A program made the translations under genes and the position numbers. A DNA stretch of 64,000 nucleotides from Microbacterium sp. zg-Y625 (GTDB lineage Bacteria; Actinomycetota; Actinomycetes; Actinomycetales; Microbacteriaceae), in the NCBI RefSeq assembly GCF_030246925.1, contig NZ_CP126740.1:1798001-1862000 (forward strand), written 5' to 3'. Below are positions 35,778-43,717 of this stretch, in pieces. The notes beneath the pieces were generated by a model. It was given only the letters and a program-made list of their open reading frames with translations. It was not told where the DNA came from and made no database searches. Each line of letters starts with the position of its first letter. Positions within the stretch are counted from its first letter, which is position 1.

Positions 35778-36734
35778 ATGGCCGACAAGGTGCACCGCAT
35801 CCACACGCTCCCCGACGATGCTCCGTGGACGGGTGGCCTGCCGCCGGCCGGTTCCGTCGAGCATCCGCTCGTGGTGCGCATGCTCGACCGCGCCCTGGCG
35901 ATCCAGCGGCCCGTGGTGGTCGCGCACCTGCGCAGCATCCGCCTGCGTCATCCGGATGCCACCACGAGCGAGATCGCGCGCATGCTCGAGCGCCGCTACC
36001 TCACCGCGGTGACCAGCAGCGGGGCGGCCGTCGGCGCATCGGCCGTCGTCCCCGGTATCGGCACGGGCGTCACCCTCGCACTCAGCGGGGTCGAGACCGC
36101 GGGGTTCCTCGAGGCCACCGCGCTGTTCGCGCAGTCGATGGCCGAGCTGCACGGCATCCCTGTCGACAACCCCGATCGCGCACGCGCCCTGGTGCTGACC
36201 CTCATGATGGGCAAAGAGGGCGTCGACCTCGTCTCCCAGCTGGCCGGCCAGGTCGCAGGCAAGGGCGTGACTCGCGACAAGTACTGGGGCGAGCTCGTCA
36301 CCAAGACACTCCCCCGCGCCGCCGTCGGGCCGCTCGTGGACAGACTGAAGACCTCGTTCGTGCGCCAGTTCGCCGCCAAGGGCGGCGCGTCGGTCATCGG
36401 CAAGGCGCTGCCCTTCGGTGTCGGGGCCGCCGTCGGCGGAGCGGGCAACAACATCCTCGGCCGGCGGGTGCTGGTGAACGCCCGACGCGGGTTCGGCGCG
36501 CCGCCGCTGGAGTACCCACGCGAACTCGAGCCGAAAGAAGGCGCCGACCGGTTCGAGCGCACCGCCGTGCGCGGGGTCCGCCGCGCAGGCACCGCCATCG
36601 CCTCCGCCGGGATGGGCGCCGCGCACGGGGTGCAGCGTGCCGCCAAGCGCGTGGGCGGCGCCGTGACGCCGAGAAGGCAGAAGAGCATCACACCGTCCGA
36701 TGCAGAAGGCGACGGCGCACCCGACGCGCAGTGA
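35778..36734 (+). CDS. EcsC-like membrane-associated protein
   Basis: A 318-aa protein with a central amphipathic/hydrophobic segment GAAVGASAVVPGIGTGVTLA, then GVETAGFLEATALFAQSMAE, and a second Gly/Ala-rich segment (VIGKALPFGVGAAVGGAGNN). These glycine-zipper-like stretches resemble the EcsC family, tentatively. The basic C terminus (VQRAAKRVGGAVTPRRQKS) may bind membrane or nucleic acid. The ATG at 35778 is 7 nt after TAGTAT; an upstream GTG at 35760 lies before this -10 element. Function unknown. Confidence 0.6.
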   Translation: MADKVHRIHTLPDDAPWTGGLPPAGSVEHPLVVRMLDRALAIQRPVVVAHLRSIRLRHPDATTSEIARMLERRYLTAVTSSGAAVGASAVVPGIGTGVTLALSGVETAGFLEATALFAQSMAELHGIPVDNPDRARALVLTLMMGKEGVDLVSQLAGQVAGKGVTRDKYWGELVTKTLPRAAVGPLVDRLKTSFVRQFAAKGGASVIGKALPFGVGAAVGGAGNNILGRRVLVNARRGFGAPPLEYPRELEPKEGADRFERTAVRGVRRAGTAIASAGMGAAHGVQRAAKRVGGAVTPRRQKSITPSDAEGDGAPDAQ

Positions 36735-36831
36735 CCCACTCCCCCGGGTGACCGCCGTGGCTGCGCCGGCCGAACTCTGCGCGGTGCGCCACCCGGCATC
36801 GTCACAGGGAGCCCGCGGTTAGGCTCGTTCG

Positions 36832-37053
36832 GTGGCATCCCTCCTCATCGTCCTGCTCCTGGCCAACGCCCTCTTCAACGTCGTGGTGTGGCCGGCGTTC
36901 TTCCGGCGCGTGGCGAAGGACCCGCGTGCGAAGGACGCGTCCGGGAAGCGGACGAGGTTCTTCACCGTGCACGCGGTGCTGATCGGCCTCGCCCTCGCGT
37001 TGGCGGTCGTCTCAGCGGTGGTGGCGATCATCGCCGCCCTGCAGGGCGTCTGA
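36832..37053 (+). CDS. SCO4848-like small membrane protein
   Basis: A 73-aa protein with two transmembrane helices flanking a basic loop: LLIVLLLANALFNVVVWPAF, then RRVAKDPRAKDASGKRTRFF, then VLIGLALALAVVSAVVAIIA. The VVWPxF-x-RR-x-KDPRA pattern is that of the SCO4848 family of actinobacteria. GTG start 6 nt after TAGGCT. Function unknown. Confidence 0.78.
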   Translation: MASLLIVLLLANALFNVVVWPAFFRRVAKDPRAKDASGKRTRFFTVHAVLIGLALALAVVSAVVAIIAALQGV

Positions 37054-37126
37054 GCCTCAGCCGGCCCGTCGACCCCGTCCGGGCGCCGCCTCGACAGCAT
37101 GCGGCGGCGGCAATACGCTCACGGGC

Positions 37127-38557
37127 ATGGACAGTACGCTGGCGTGTCTGACCGGCTGGATGCCTCGTCAACGCTGGTATGCCGCCAAGGGCCGCAGGCC
37201 CCACCTGCGGTTCGTCGCGTCCTGGGACGTGCCGACGTCGGAGGCGGGAGTGCGCGTGTGCACGGTGCTGGTCGCCGACGACGGCACGCTCCCCGCCGTG
37301 ACCTATCAGGTGCCGTTCGTCGCCCGAGCCACCGCGTCGGTGCCGTCGGGGCTCGGCCCGCACATCATCGGTCACCCCGATCCCGGTACGACGCTCATAG
37401 ACGGCCCGCATGACCCTGCCTACGCCACGGCGCTGTTGGCGCTGGTCACTGCCGGCGGTGCGGCGCGCGGCCGACGCACCGCCGCGACCGCGCACACCGT
37501 GTCGCCCGCGCACGCCACCGCGGCCGCCACCGCGCACACGTCGAGCGTCCTCACGGGTGAACAGTCCAACACCTCCATCACCTATCGGTTCGCCGGCGAC
37601 ATCCCGCCCGTGATCTGCAAGCTGTACCGCCAGGTGCATCACGGCCCCAACCCCGACATCGAGCTGAACGTCGCCCTCAGCGAGGCGCGGTCGCCCCACG
37701 TCCCGCGCGCCGTCGGCTGGCTCGACGGAGAGTGGCCCGACCCGACTCCCACACAGCCCGCCGACACGGGCTCGCTGGCGTTCGCCCAGCAGTACTTCCC
37801 CGGTGTCGAGGATGCCTGGCGCGTCGCGCTGGGTGCAGCGGCGACCGGCGACGACTTCGCCGGACGGGCCTTCGACCTCGGCGCCGCCACCGCGGACGTG
37901 CACCACTCGCTCGCCCATGTGCTCCCCACCCGGGTGGCGGCGCCTGTCGACCGAGCCGCTCTGCGCGAGGCATGGCAGCGACGGCTGTCCACCGCGATCG
38001 CCGAGGTGGGGCAGCTCAGCCAGACCCGACGCGCCATCGAAGCCGTCTATGATCGCGCTCTCGACGTCGACTGGCCGGCCCTGCAGCGCATCCACGGCGA
38101 CTATCACCTGGGGCAGGTGATCCTTGTTCCGGGGCGGGGCTGGATCCTTCTGGATTTCGAGGGCGAGCCGCTGCGGCCGATGGCCGAGCGGGTGCGGCCG
38201 GATCTCGCCCTGCGGGACGTGGCGGGCATGCTCCGATCCTTCGATTACGTCGCCGGATCGGTGCGCCTCGATCACCCCGACCGGTCGAACACCGTTCGGG
38301 AGTGGGCCGCGACCGCTCGCCGCAGCTTCCTCTCCGGTTACGCAGACCGTGCCGGCGCCCGCGCGACGCTCGACGGTCCTCTGCTGGACGCCCTGGAGCT
38401 CGACAAGGCGGTGTACGAAGCCATCTACGAGTCCCGCTCGCGACCCACCTGGATCGTCATCCCGTTGCGCGCGATCGAGCGCCTGATCGCGCGGCCGGGC
38501 TCCGGCGCGCCATCGGCCGGTGCTCAGTCCGCGTCGTCGAGTTCCGCATCGTCCTGA
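37127..38557 (+). CDS. mak: Maltokinase-like protein (Mak/Pep2 family)
   Basis: ATP-dependent maltose 1-kinase family, 476 aa. The N-terminal cap has CLTGWMPRQRWYAAKGRRPH; the kinase part has QSNTSITYRF, PPVICKLYRQVHHGPNPDIE, the catalytic RIHGDYHLGQVIL and the metal-binding WILLDFEGEPLRP. In the GlgE pathway this enzyme makes maltose 1-phosphate from TreS-derived maltose. Here the TreS-like gene is 29 kb away and GlgE is not in the window. Leaderless-type start (TACGCT, 7 nt). The 3' end overlaps the convergent CDP-glycerol gene by 34 bp. Confidence 0.87.
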   Translation: MDSTLACLTGWMPRQRWYAAKGRRPHLRFVASWDVPTSEAGVRVCTVLVADDGTLPAVTYQVPFVARATASVPSGLGPHIIGHPDPGTTLIDGPHDPAYATALLALVTAGGAARGRRTAATAHTVSPAHATAAATAHTSSVLTGEQSNTSITYRFAGDIPPVICKLYRQVHHGPNPDIELNVALSEARSPHVPRAVGWLDGEWPDPTPTQPADTGSLAFAQQYFPGVEDAWRVALGAAATGDDFAGRAFDLGAATADVHHSLAHVLPTRVAAPVDRAALREAWQRRLSTAIAEVGQLSQTRRAIEAVYDRALDVDWPALQRIHGDYHLGQVILVPGRGWILLDFEGEPLRPMAERVRPDLALRDVAGMLRSFDYVAGSVRLDHPDRSNTVREWAATARRSFLSGYADRAGARATLDGPLLDALELDKAVYEAIYESRSRPTWIVIPLRAIERLIARPGSGAPSAGAQSASSSSASS

Positions 38558-39801
38558 TCGTCGTCGACCGGGTCTCCGGCGGTCAGGCTCTGCCAGCGAT
38601 CCCACTCCTGCATCAGGTGCTCGATGGCGGCGTGGAACCGGGCGGTCGCAGCTCCCGGAGACGTGTCGCCGAAATAGTGCCGCACCCACTCCTTGAGGCG
38701 GGCCGCCGCCTCGACGTCCGAGAGCACGCGGTCCGCCTCCGACAGGATCTGCCCGGCGTGCGCGGCATCCAGCCACTCGCAGGCGGACAGGTACCCGTGC
38801 GTGTCGATGCTGGCTCGCGGGTCGGCCGGGCGGGTCACGAGCAGCGGACGGTCGGCGGCCAGCCGGTCGTAGACCATCGCCGAGATGTCGACGACCGCGA
38901 CATCGGCGGCCGACAGCTGCCACCCGAGTTCCGGGCCGTCGTCGAAAACGTGCTGTGCGGTGGGATCGGCGGCGTTCGCCGCCGCGATGGCGGCGATGAT
39001 GCGCGCGTTGGCCTGGCCGTACGCCTCGTCGACGACGCCCGATCGCGGGTGCGGCCGGTAGATCAGACGGTGGTCAGGGCTCGCGAGCACGGCCTGCGTC
39101 AGCGCCTCGCCGTGCGTGGCGATCGAGCCGTAATGCGCAGATGGCCGGTCGCCTTCCCAGGTGGGTGCGTACAGCACCACGGTGCGCCCGTCGGGCGTGT
39201 AGGGAAGGGTGCCGGAGTAGTGGTCGGCCTGCGGCCTGCCGATCTCGATCGTGCGCCGCTCGAGGTCGTAGTCCCACAGCACCCGCGCGAGGCGCTCGCG
39301 GGCCGCGTCACCGGCCACCAGGGCGTAGTCGTACGCCTTGAACTGGTTGGTGGTCATGTACATCTTGTCGGACTCGCCGTGGTTGATGAACACGTGCCAC
39401 CGGCGGCCGTACCGGAACATCTGGAAGTTGCGGGTGTTCTGGTTGACGTACAGCACGACCCGGATGTCCTGCGCGGCGATGAAGCGCTCCACGTCGCGGA
39501 CGGTGGGCACGAACGCCAACGGCAGCGCGTCGTCGGCCGCCAGCTGCCGGGCGCCCGTGGCAGAGCGGGCGAGCACGACGACCGGCCAGCGCTCCGCCAG
39601 CTGCGCGAGCGGCTTGTACCACTGCCGCATCTGGTACATGTTCACGGCGCCGTCGGCGAAGTACACCGCGACCTTGAAGCGCATCGGCGGCACCGGTCCG
39701 CGGGTCGCGAGCTCGCGACGCACCTCGCGCACCGCCGATCGGTTGTCGAGCGCCTTTCGCAGCAGCCTGGCAGCCTTACGTCCATCCGATACAACACCCA
39801 C
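38524..39801 (-). CDS. CDP-glycerol glycerophosphotransferase family protein 1
   Basis: A 425-aa enzyme of the TagB/TagF superfamily, which polymerises polyol-phosphate in teichoic-acid-type polymers. Motifs: VFINHGESDKMYMTTNQFKA, the VVLYAPTWEGDRPS loop, LIYRPHPRSGVVD, and DVAVVDISAMVYDRLAADRP. The N-terminal part lacks a signal peptide. GTG start 6 nt after TAGGCT. Acidic C terminus (DDDQDDAELDDAD). The polymer formed is not known. Confidence 0.82.
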   Translation of the reverse strand: MGVVSDGRKAARLLRKALDNRSAVREVRRELATRGPVPPMRFKVAVYFADGAVNMYQMRQWYKPLAQLAERWPVVVLARSATGARQLAADDALPLAFVPTVRDVERFIAAQDIRVVLYVNQNTRNFQMFRYGRRWHVFINHGESDKMYMTTNQFKAYDYALVAGDAARERLARVLWDYDLERRTIEIGRPQADHYSGTLPYTPDGRTVVLYAPTWEGDRPSAHYGSIATHGEALTQAVLASPDHRLIYRPHPRSGVVDEAYGQANARIIAAIAAANAADPTAQHVFDDGPELGWQLSAADVAVVDISAMVYDRLAADRPLLVTRPADPRASIDTHGYLSACEWLDAAHAGQILSEADRVLSDVEAAARLKEWVRHYFGDTSPGAATARFHAAIEHLMQEWDRWQSLTAGDPVDDDQDDAELDDAD

Positions 39802-39841
39802 CCCTTCAGCCTACCGAGGCCGCGCATGACATGATCGACGG

Positions 39842-40942
39842 ATGCACGACGCCGCCTCCCGCACCACCAAGGACGCGCCGGTCGTGGCAGCCGATGCCGG
39901 AGTCACCTTCGTCATGCCCGTGCTCAACGAGCGGGCGTACCTGGAACGCGCGGTGCGCACGGTGCTCGAACAGGACGTCGCCGGCCGCCCGGTCGAGCTG
40001 GTGCTCGCGCTGGGACCGTCGAGCGACGGCACGACGGAACTCGCCCGCCGACTGGCCGCGGCGGACCCCAGGATCGTCCTCATCGACAACCCCGCCGCCG
40101 ACATCCCGGTGGGGCTGAACCTCGCCATCCGCGCGGGGCGCTACCCCACCGTCGTGCGCGTCGACGCGCACTCCGAACTCACCGGGGACTACACCCGCCG
40201 CGCCCTCGAGACCCTCGAGCGGGTGCGCGCCGCGAACGTCGGCGGCATCATGCGCGCCGACGGCCGCACCCCCTTCCAGCGAGCGGTCGCGCGCGCGTAC
40301 AACTCCCCCATCGGCCTGGGCGGCGGCGCGTACCACAGCGGCGGAGCCGAGGGCCCGGCGGAATCGGCCTACCTGGGGGTCATGCGGCGGTCGGTCCTGG
40401 AAGAAGTCGGGATGTTCGACGAGTCCGTGCGGCGCGGCGAGGACTGGGAGCTGAACCTGCGCATCCGGCAGGCGGGGTATCGCGTCTGGTTCGACCCGGA
40501 GCTCGCCGTCACCTACTGGCCACGCGAGAGCTGGACGCGGCTCGTGCGCCAGTTCTTCGCGACCGGGAAGTGGCGCGGCGAGCTGGTGCGCCGGTACGGC
40601 CGACGCAACTCGCTCCGCTACTTCGCCCCGCCCGGGCTGGTCGTGCTGGCGCTTCTGGCGCTGGTGCTGGCGGTGCTGCAGCTGACGGGTGTCGTCGCCG
40701 GCTGGGCGTCGGCCGTGGCATCCCTCATCTACCTGCCGGTCGTCGCGTACGCGGTGCTCGTCGTGGGCATGGCCGCCGGCCCCGGTGGCGGGTCGGGGTG
40801 GCGCGACAAGCTGTGGACGCTCGCCGTGCTCCCGACGATGCACCTCTCCTGGGGCACGGGGTTCATCGGGGGCGTGATGCGCGGCGCGCACGACACCGTC
40901 GACACCTCGCGGCTGGGCACCCGCAACACGCCGCTCCCCTGA
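39842..40942 (+). CDS. Glycosyltransferase family 2 with C-terminal helices
   Basis: A 366-aa ExoA-like GT2. The catalytic part has VTFVMPVLNERAYLERAVRT, a DxH-type VVRVDAHSELTGDYT, GMFDESVRRGEDWELNLRIR and a C-terminal set of about four helices (LVVLALLALVLAVLQLTGVV). It probably transfers a sugar to a lipid carrier or growing polymer at the membrane. It lies between CDP-glycerol-type transferases on the opposite strand. The -10-like CATGAT lies 6-7 nt before the ATG, weaker than others. Confidence 0.85.
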   Translation: MHDAASRTTKDAPVVAADAGVTFVMPVLNERAYLERAVRTVLEQDVAGRPVELVLALGPSSDGTTELARRLAAADPRIVLIDNPAADIPVGLNLAIRAGRYPTVVRVDAHSELTGDYTRRALETLERVRAANVGGIMRADGRTPFQRAVARAYNSPIGLGGGAYHSGGAEGPAESAYLGVMRRSVLEEVGMFDESVRRGEDWELNLRIRQAGYRVWFDPELAVTYWPRESWTRLVRQFFATGKWRGELVRRYGRRNSLRYFAPPGLVVLALLALVLAVLQLTGVVAGWASAVASLIYLPVVAYAVLVVGMAAGPGGGSGWRDKLWTLAVLPTMHLSWGTGFIGGVMRGAHDTVDTSRLGTRNTPLP

Positions 40943-40951
40943 GCGAGGCGC

Positions 40952-42403
40952 TCAGCGCTCGATCAAGCCCTGGTCGAGGATGCGGGCGACGACCCGCTCG
41001 GCGGCATGGCCGTCGTCGCGCGCGTTGAACCGGCCCCGCCACGCCGAGTAGGCCGCGGCGTACTGCTCGGGCACACCGTCGTCGGCGAGCGCGGCGATGA
41101 GGTCGTCGGCCGAGCGCACCACGGGGCCCGGGGCGTGCGATGCGAGGTCGAAGTAGAACCCCCGCAGCTGGCCCCGGTAGTGCTCGAGGTCCGGCACCAG
41201 AAAGTACATGGGCTTTCCCGTGACGCTGAAATCGAACATCACCGACGAGTAGTCCGTGATGAGCGCGTCGGCGGCCAGCAGCAGCTGTGCCGTATCGGGG
41301 AACGCCGTCACGTCGATGACCCGCGGCCCCGTCGCATCCCGCCCCGGCAGCAGCGTGCGCGAGTGTCCGCGCACCAGCACGACGGCGTCGCATGCCGCAG
41401 CGAGTCGAACCGGATCGACGAAGTCCACCATCTGGTCGCGGTCGTCGCGCCAGGTCGGCGCGTACAGGAGCACGCGCTCGTCGTCGCTGATCCCGAGCAG
41501 CCGCCGGGTCGCAGCGCCGTCCCCCGAGACGAGGACGTCGTTTCGGGGGTATCCCTCCACCCACACCGGGCGCGAAAGGAAGGCATACGCCTTCTTCATG
41601 ATGCGCGCCGCATAGGGGTTCTGTGCGAGCAGCACGTTCCACCGTCGGGACTCCCGCACGACGGCGAGCATGCGGCGGGGATCGAAGCCCGGGCGGTGCA
41701 GGGCGAGTCGCTTCAGGGGCGTTCCGTGCCAGGTCTGCAGCACCACCTGCCCGCGACGGCGCTCGAAGCGACGACGCAGCCAGTCGTTGACCACCAGCAG
41801 ACGCGACGCCCCTCGGGCGCGCCACCACCGCGGCGAGCCTTCGACCACCGGCACGGCGCCGTCGGGGACGGCCACCGACAGGTCCACGACGCTCCAGTAC
41901 CGCACGACGCCGGGAGCCACCCGCGCCAGCTCCCGGTCGATCGCCAGCGGGTTGCAGCTGGCGTTGCGCCCATAGAAGCTCTCGAAGAACACGGCGTTCT
42001 CGAGCTCGTCGCGTCCGGTGACGTAGCGGCGCTCCAGTGCCGCCTGCCCGTCGCCGGAGTCGTATGCCGGATCCACCGGCGGCCCGATGCGCAGCACCGC
42101 GCCGTCCAGCTCGGCGCGGAGGGTGCCGAGCATGGTGAGCGGCACCGCGGCGGTGGCATCCACCGGCTCACCGTCGGCACCGATGACCGTCACCTCGTAC
42201 CGGCCGGTCGGCAGCGGCAGCTCGGGCCCGCCCCACCGCGAGGCCTGCAGCCGGAACACCGCCCGCCAGGTGGCGCCACGGCCCGTCAGGCGCGCGGTGA
42301 CCCGTGCGCGCGGGCCGATGAGCTCGGCGCGCTCGGGACGCGGCCCGGTTCCGCTCAGCTCGAGCGTGGCAGCGTCCTCGGCGATGAGGCGTGCTCGGAT
42401 CAT
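40952..42403 (-). CDS. CDP-glycerol glycerophosphotransferase family protein 2
   Basis: A 483-aa protein. About the first 130 residues form a beta-rich non-catalytic domain (MIRARLIAEDAATLELSGTG, VTARLTGRGATWRAVFRLQA); the catalytic region has VVLQTWHGTPLKRLALHRPG, VLLYAPTWRDDRDQMVDFVD, VVLVRGHSRTLLPGRD and DALITDYSSVMFDFSVTGKP, all strongly conserved in TagF-like enzymes. The ATG at 42403 overlaps the stop of the upstream paralogue (ATGA); a longer reading in the same frame overlaps that gene wholly. Confidence 0.88.
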   Translation of the reverse strand: MIRARLIAEDAATLELSGTGPRPERAELIGPRARVTARLTGRGATWRAVFRLQASRWGGPELPLPTGRYEVTVIGADGEPVDATAAVPLTMLGTLRAELDGAVLRIGPPVDPAYDSGDGQAALERRYVTGRDELENAVFFESFYGRNASCNPLAIDRELARVAPGVVRYWSVVDLSVAVPDGAVPVVEGSPRWWRARGASRLLVVNDWLRRRFERRRGQVVLQTWHGTPLKRLALHRPGFDPRRMLAVVRESRRWNVLLAQNPYAARIMKKAYAFLSRPVWVEGYPRNDVLVSGDGAATRRLLGISDDERVLLYAPTWRDDRDQMVDFVDPVRLAAACDAVVLVRGHSRTLLPGRDATGPRVIDVTAFPDTAQLLLAADALITDYSSVMFDFSVTGKPMYFLVPDLEHYRGQLRGFYFDLASHAPGPVVRSADDLIAALADDGVPEQYAAAYSAWRGRFNARDDGHAAERVVARILDQGLIER

Positions 42404-43668
42404 GCCGGTCCCTTCGATCGTGTGGCAAGGCCTGCGCGGATCGCACGGTACACCCGCGCGGTGTTGCCGCCGTCTCGGTACGCGTGCACCCGCTCGCTCA
42501 GCCGGCGCGATCGGTCCACGCGCGCCTCGCGGGCGGCGGGGTCGCCGAGCACGGCGTCGAGCTGACTGCAGACGGCATCCCAGTCCGTTGCGTGATCGCC
42601 GCCTGCCACGTCGGCATAGGTGCCGTAGAAGCCGCGTCGCGCGGCGTACGCGTCGAGATCGGGCGCGAGGAACAGCACCGGCAGCGGAACGAGTCCGGCG
42701 TCGTAGGCGAGCGATGAGTAGTCGGTGATGAGCACGTCGAGACCCGGCAGCGCCGGTGTGACGTCGGCGAGGACGTCGCTTCCCATGAGCCGCACGCGGT
42801 CGACGTCCGCCGGGGGCGCATATCGGCCCGCTCCGAGGTGGTGGGGGCGCACGAGCAGCACGGCATCGTGCTGCGCGAGCACCTGCTGGATGCGGCGCCA
42901 CTGCGCGGCGTCGGGGATCGACGGATCCTCGTCGCCGTCGCGCCACGTCGGCGCGTAGAGCACCCAGCGGGTGTCGGACGATGCGGATGCCGGCACTCCC
43001 GTGGCCGCGGCGATGATCGCTCGCCCCGCCTCGCGCCGGGAGGCGGGGGTGCCGGTCGACAGCACGTCGACGCGGGGTTCGCCGGTGACGACGACCTGGC
43101 CGTCGTAGAGCCCGAACGCGGACTCGAGGCGTGCCCGCACGAGCGGCGAGGCTGCCGGCAGCACGGCGATGGCGGCCGCGGTGCGGCGGTACATGAGGCG
43201 CAGGAACGCCCGCACCGCGCGTGAACGGGGAAGAAAGCCGCTGCGGAGGGTCTCGGGCGAGTCCAGTCCGATGCGCTTGAGGGGGATGCCGTGCCACAGC
43301 TGCACCACGAACGCGCCGGAGACGGCGTAGCGGTTGGCGTCACCCAACCCGTGGGTCACGACGATGACACGGGCCCGGGCCGTGCGCCACAGACCTCGAA
43401 TCGAGCTGCGGGGCACCGAGGGGATGCCGCGCTCCCGCGCTTCCCGCGCCTGCGCAGCGGTTGCGGTGAGCCATGTGGCATCCACGCCGTGCCGCTCGAC
43501 GGCCTCGTGCCACAGCGCCCACCCGCCGTCGGCGAGGCCCGCGGCGGAGCCGAACACCCAGGTGTCGCGCGTGCGGGGGACGAACTGCGTGAAGAGGCGA
43601 CCGGCCGCGTAGAGCGGGATGCGGGCCAGCTTGCCGGCGTTGCCCGCGCCGAACGAAAAGGACGCCAC
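42400..43668 (-). CDS. CDP-glycerol glycerophosphotransferase family protein 3
   Basis: A 422-aa TagB/TagF-type enzyme: MASFSFGAGNAGKLARIPLY, FVVQLWHGIPLKRIGLDSPE, RWVLYAPTWRDGDEDPSI, VLLVRPHHLGAG and VLITDYSSLAYDAGLVPLPV. It is translationally coupled to protein 2. The GTG start lies 6 nt after TAGGCT and inside the right arm of a perfect 15-bp dyad, so initiation may be leaderless and controlled at the dyad. Confidence 0.88.
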   Translation of the reverse strand: MASFSFGAGNAGKLARIPLYAAGRLFTQFVPRTRDTWVFGSAAGLADGGWALWHEAVERHGVDATWLTATAAQAREARERGIPSVPRSSIRGLWRTARARVIVVTHGLGDANRYAVSGAFVVQLWHGIPLKRIGLDSPETLRSGFLPRSRAVRAFLRLMYRRTAAAIAVLPAASPLVRARLESAFGLYDGQVVVTGEPRVDVLSTGTPASRREAGRAIIAAATGVPASASSDTRWVLYAPTWRDGDEDPSIPDAAQWRRIQQVLAQHDAVLLVRPHHLGAGRYAPPADVDRVRLMGSDVLADVTPALPGLDVLITDYSSLAYDAGLVPLPVLFLAPDLDAYAARRGFYGTYADVAGGDHATDWDAVCSQLDAVLGDPAAREARVDRSRRLSERVHAYRDGGNTARVYRAIRAGLATRSKGPA

Positions 43669-43696
43669 CCCGCGAGCCTATCGCGGGGTGGCGTCC
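43660..43696 (-). promoter_or_regulatory. Perfect 15-bp dyad enclosing the leaderless promoter of CDP-glycerol gene 3
   Basis: GGACGCCACCCCGCG (43660-43674) pairs perfectly with CGCGGGGTGGCGTCC (43682-43696) around a 7-bp loop AGCCTAT. On the minus strand the loop is ATAGGCT, the -10 hexamer, and the GTG start is in the second arm. The same dyad follows the stop of the HtrA-like gene (43718), so it could terminate that message. Operator, terminator or both. Confidence 0.65.
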
Positions 43697-43717
43697 TGAC
43701 CGGTCAGCGCAGGCGCG

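Noticed and set aside
40952..43297. 781-aa reading frame for CDP-glycerol protein 2
   Set aside because: The region above 42403 is a shadow of the upstream paralogue, and ATG 42403 overlaps that gene's stop as ATGA.
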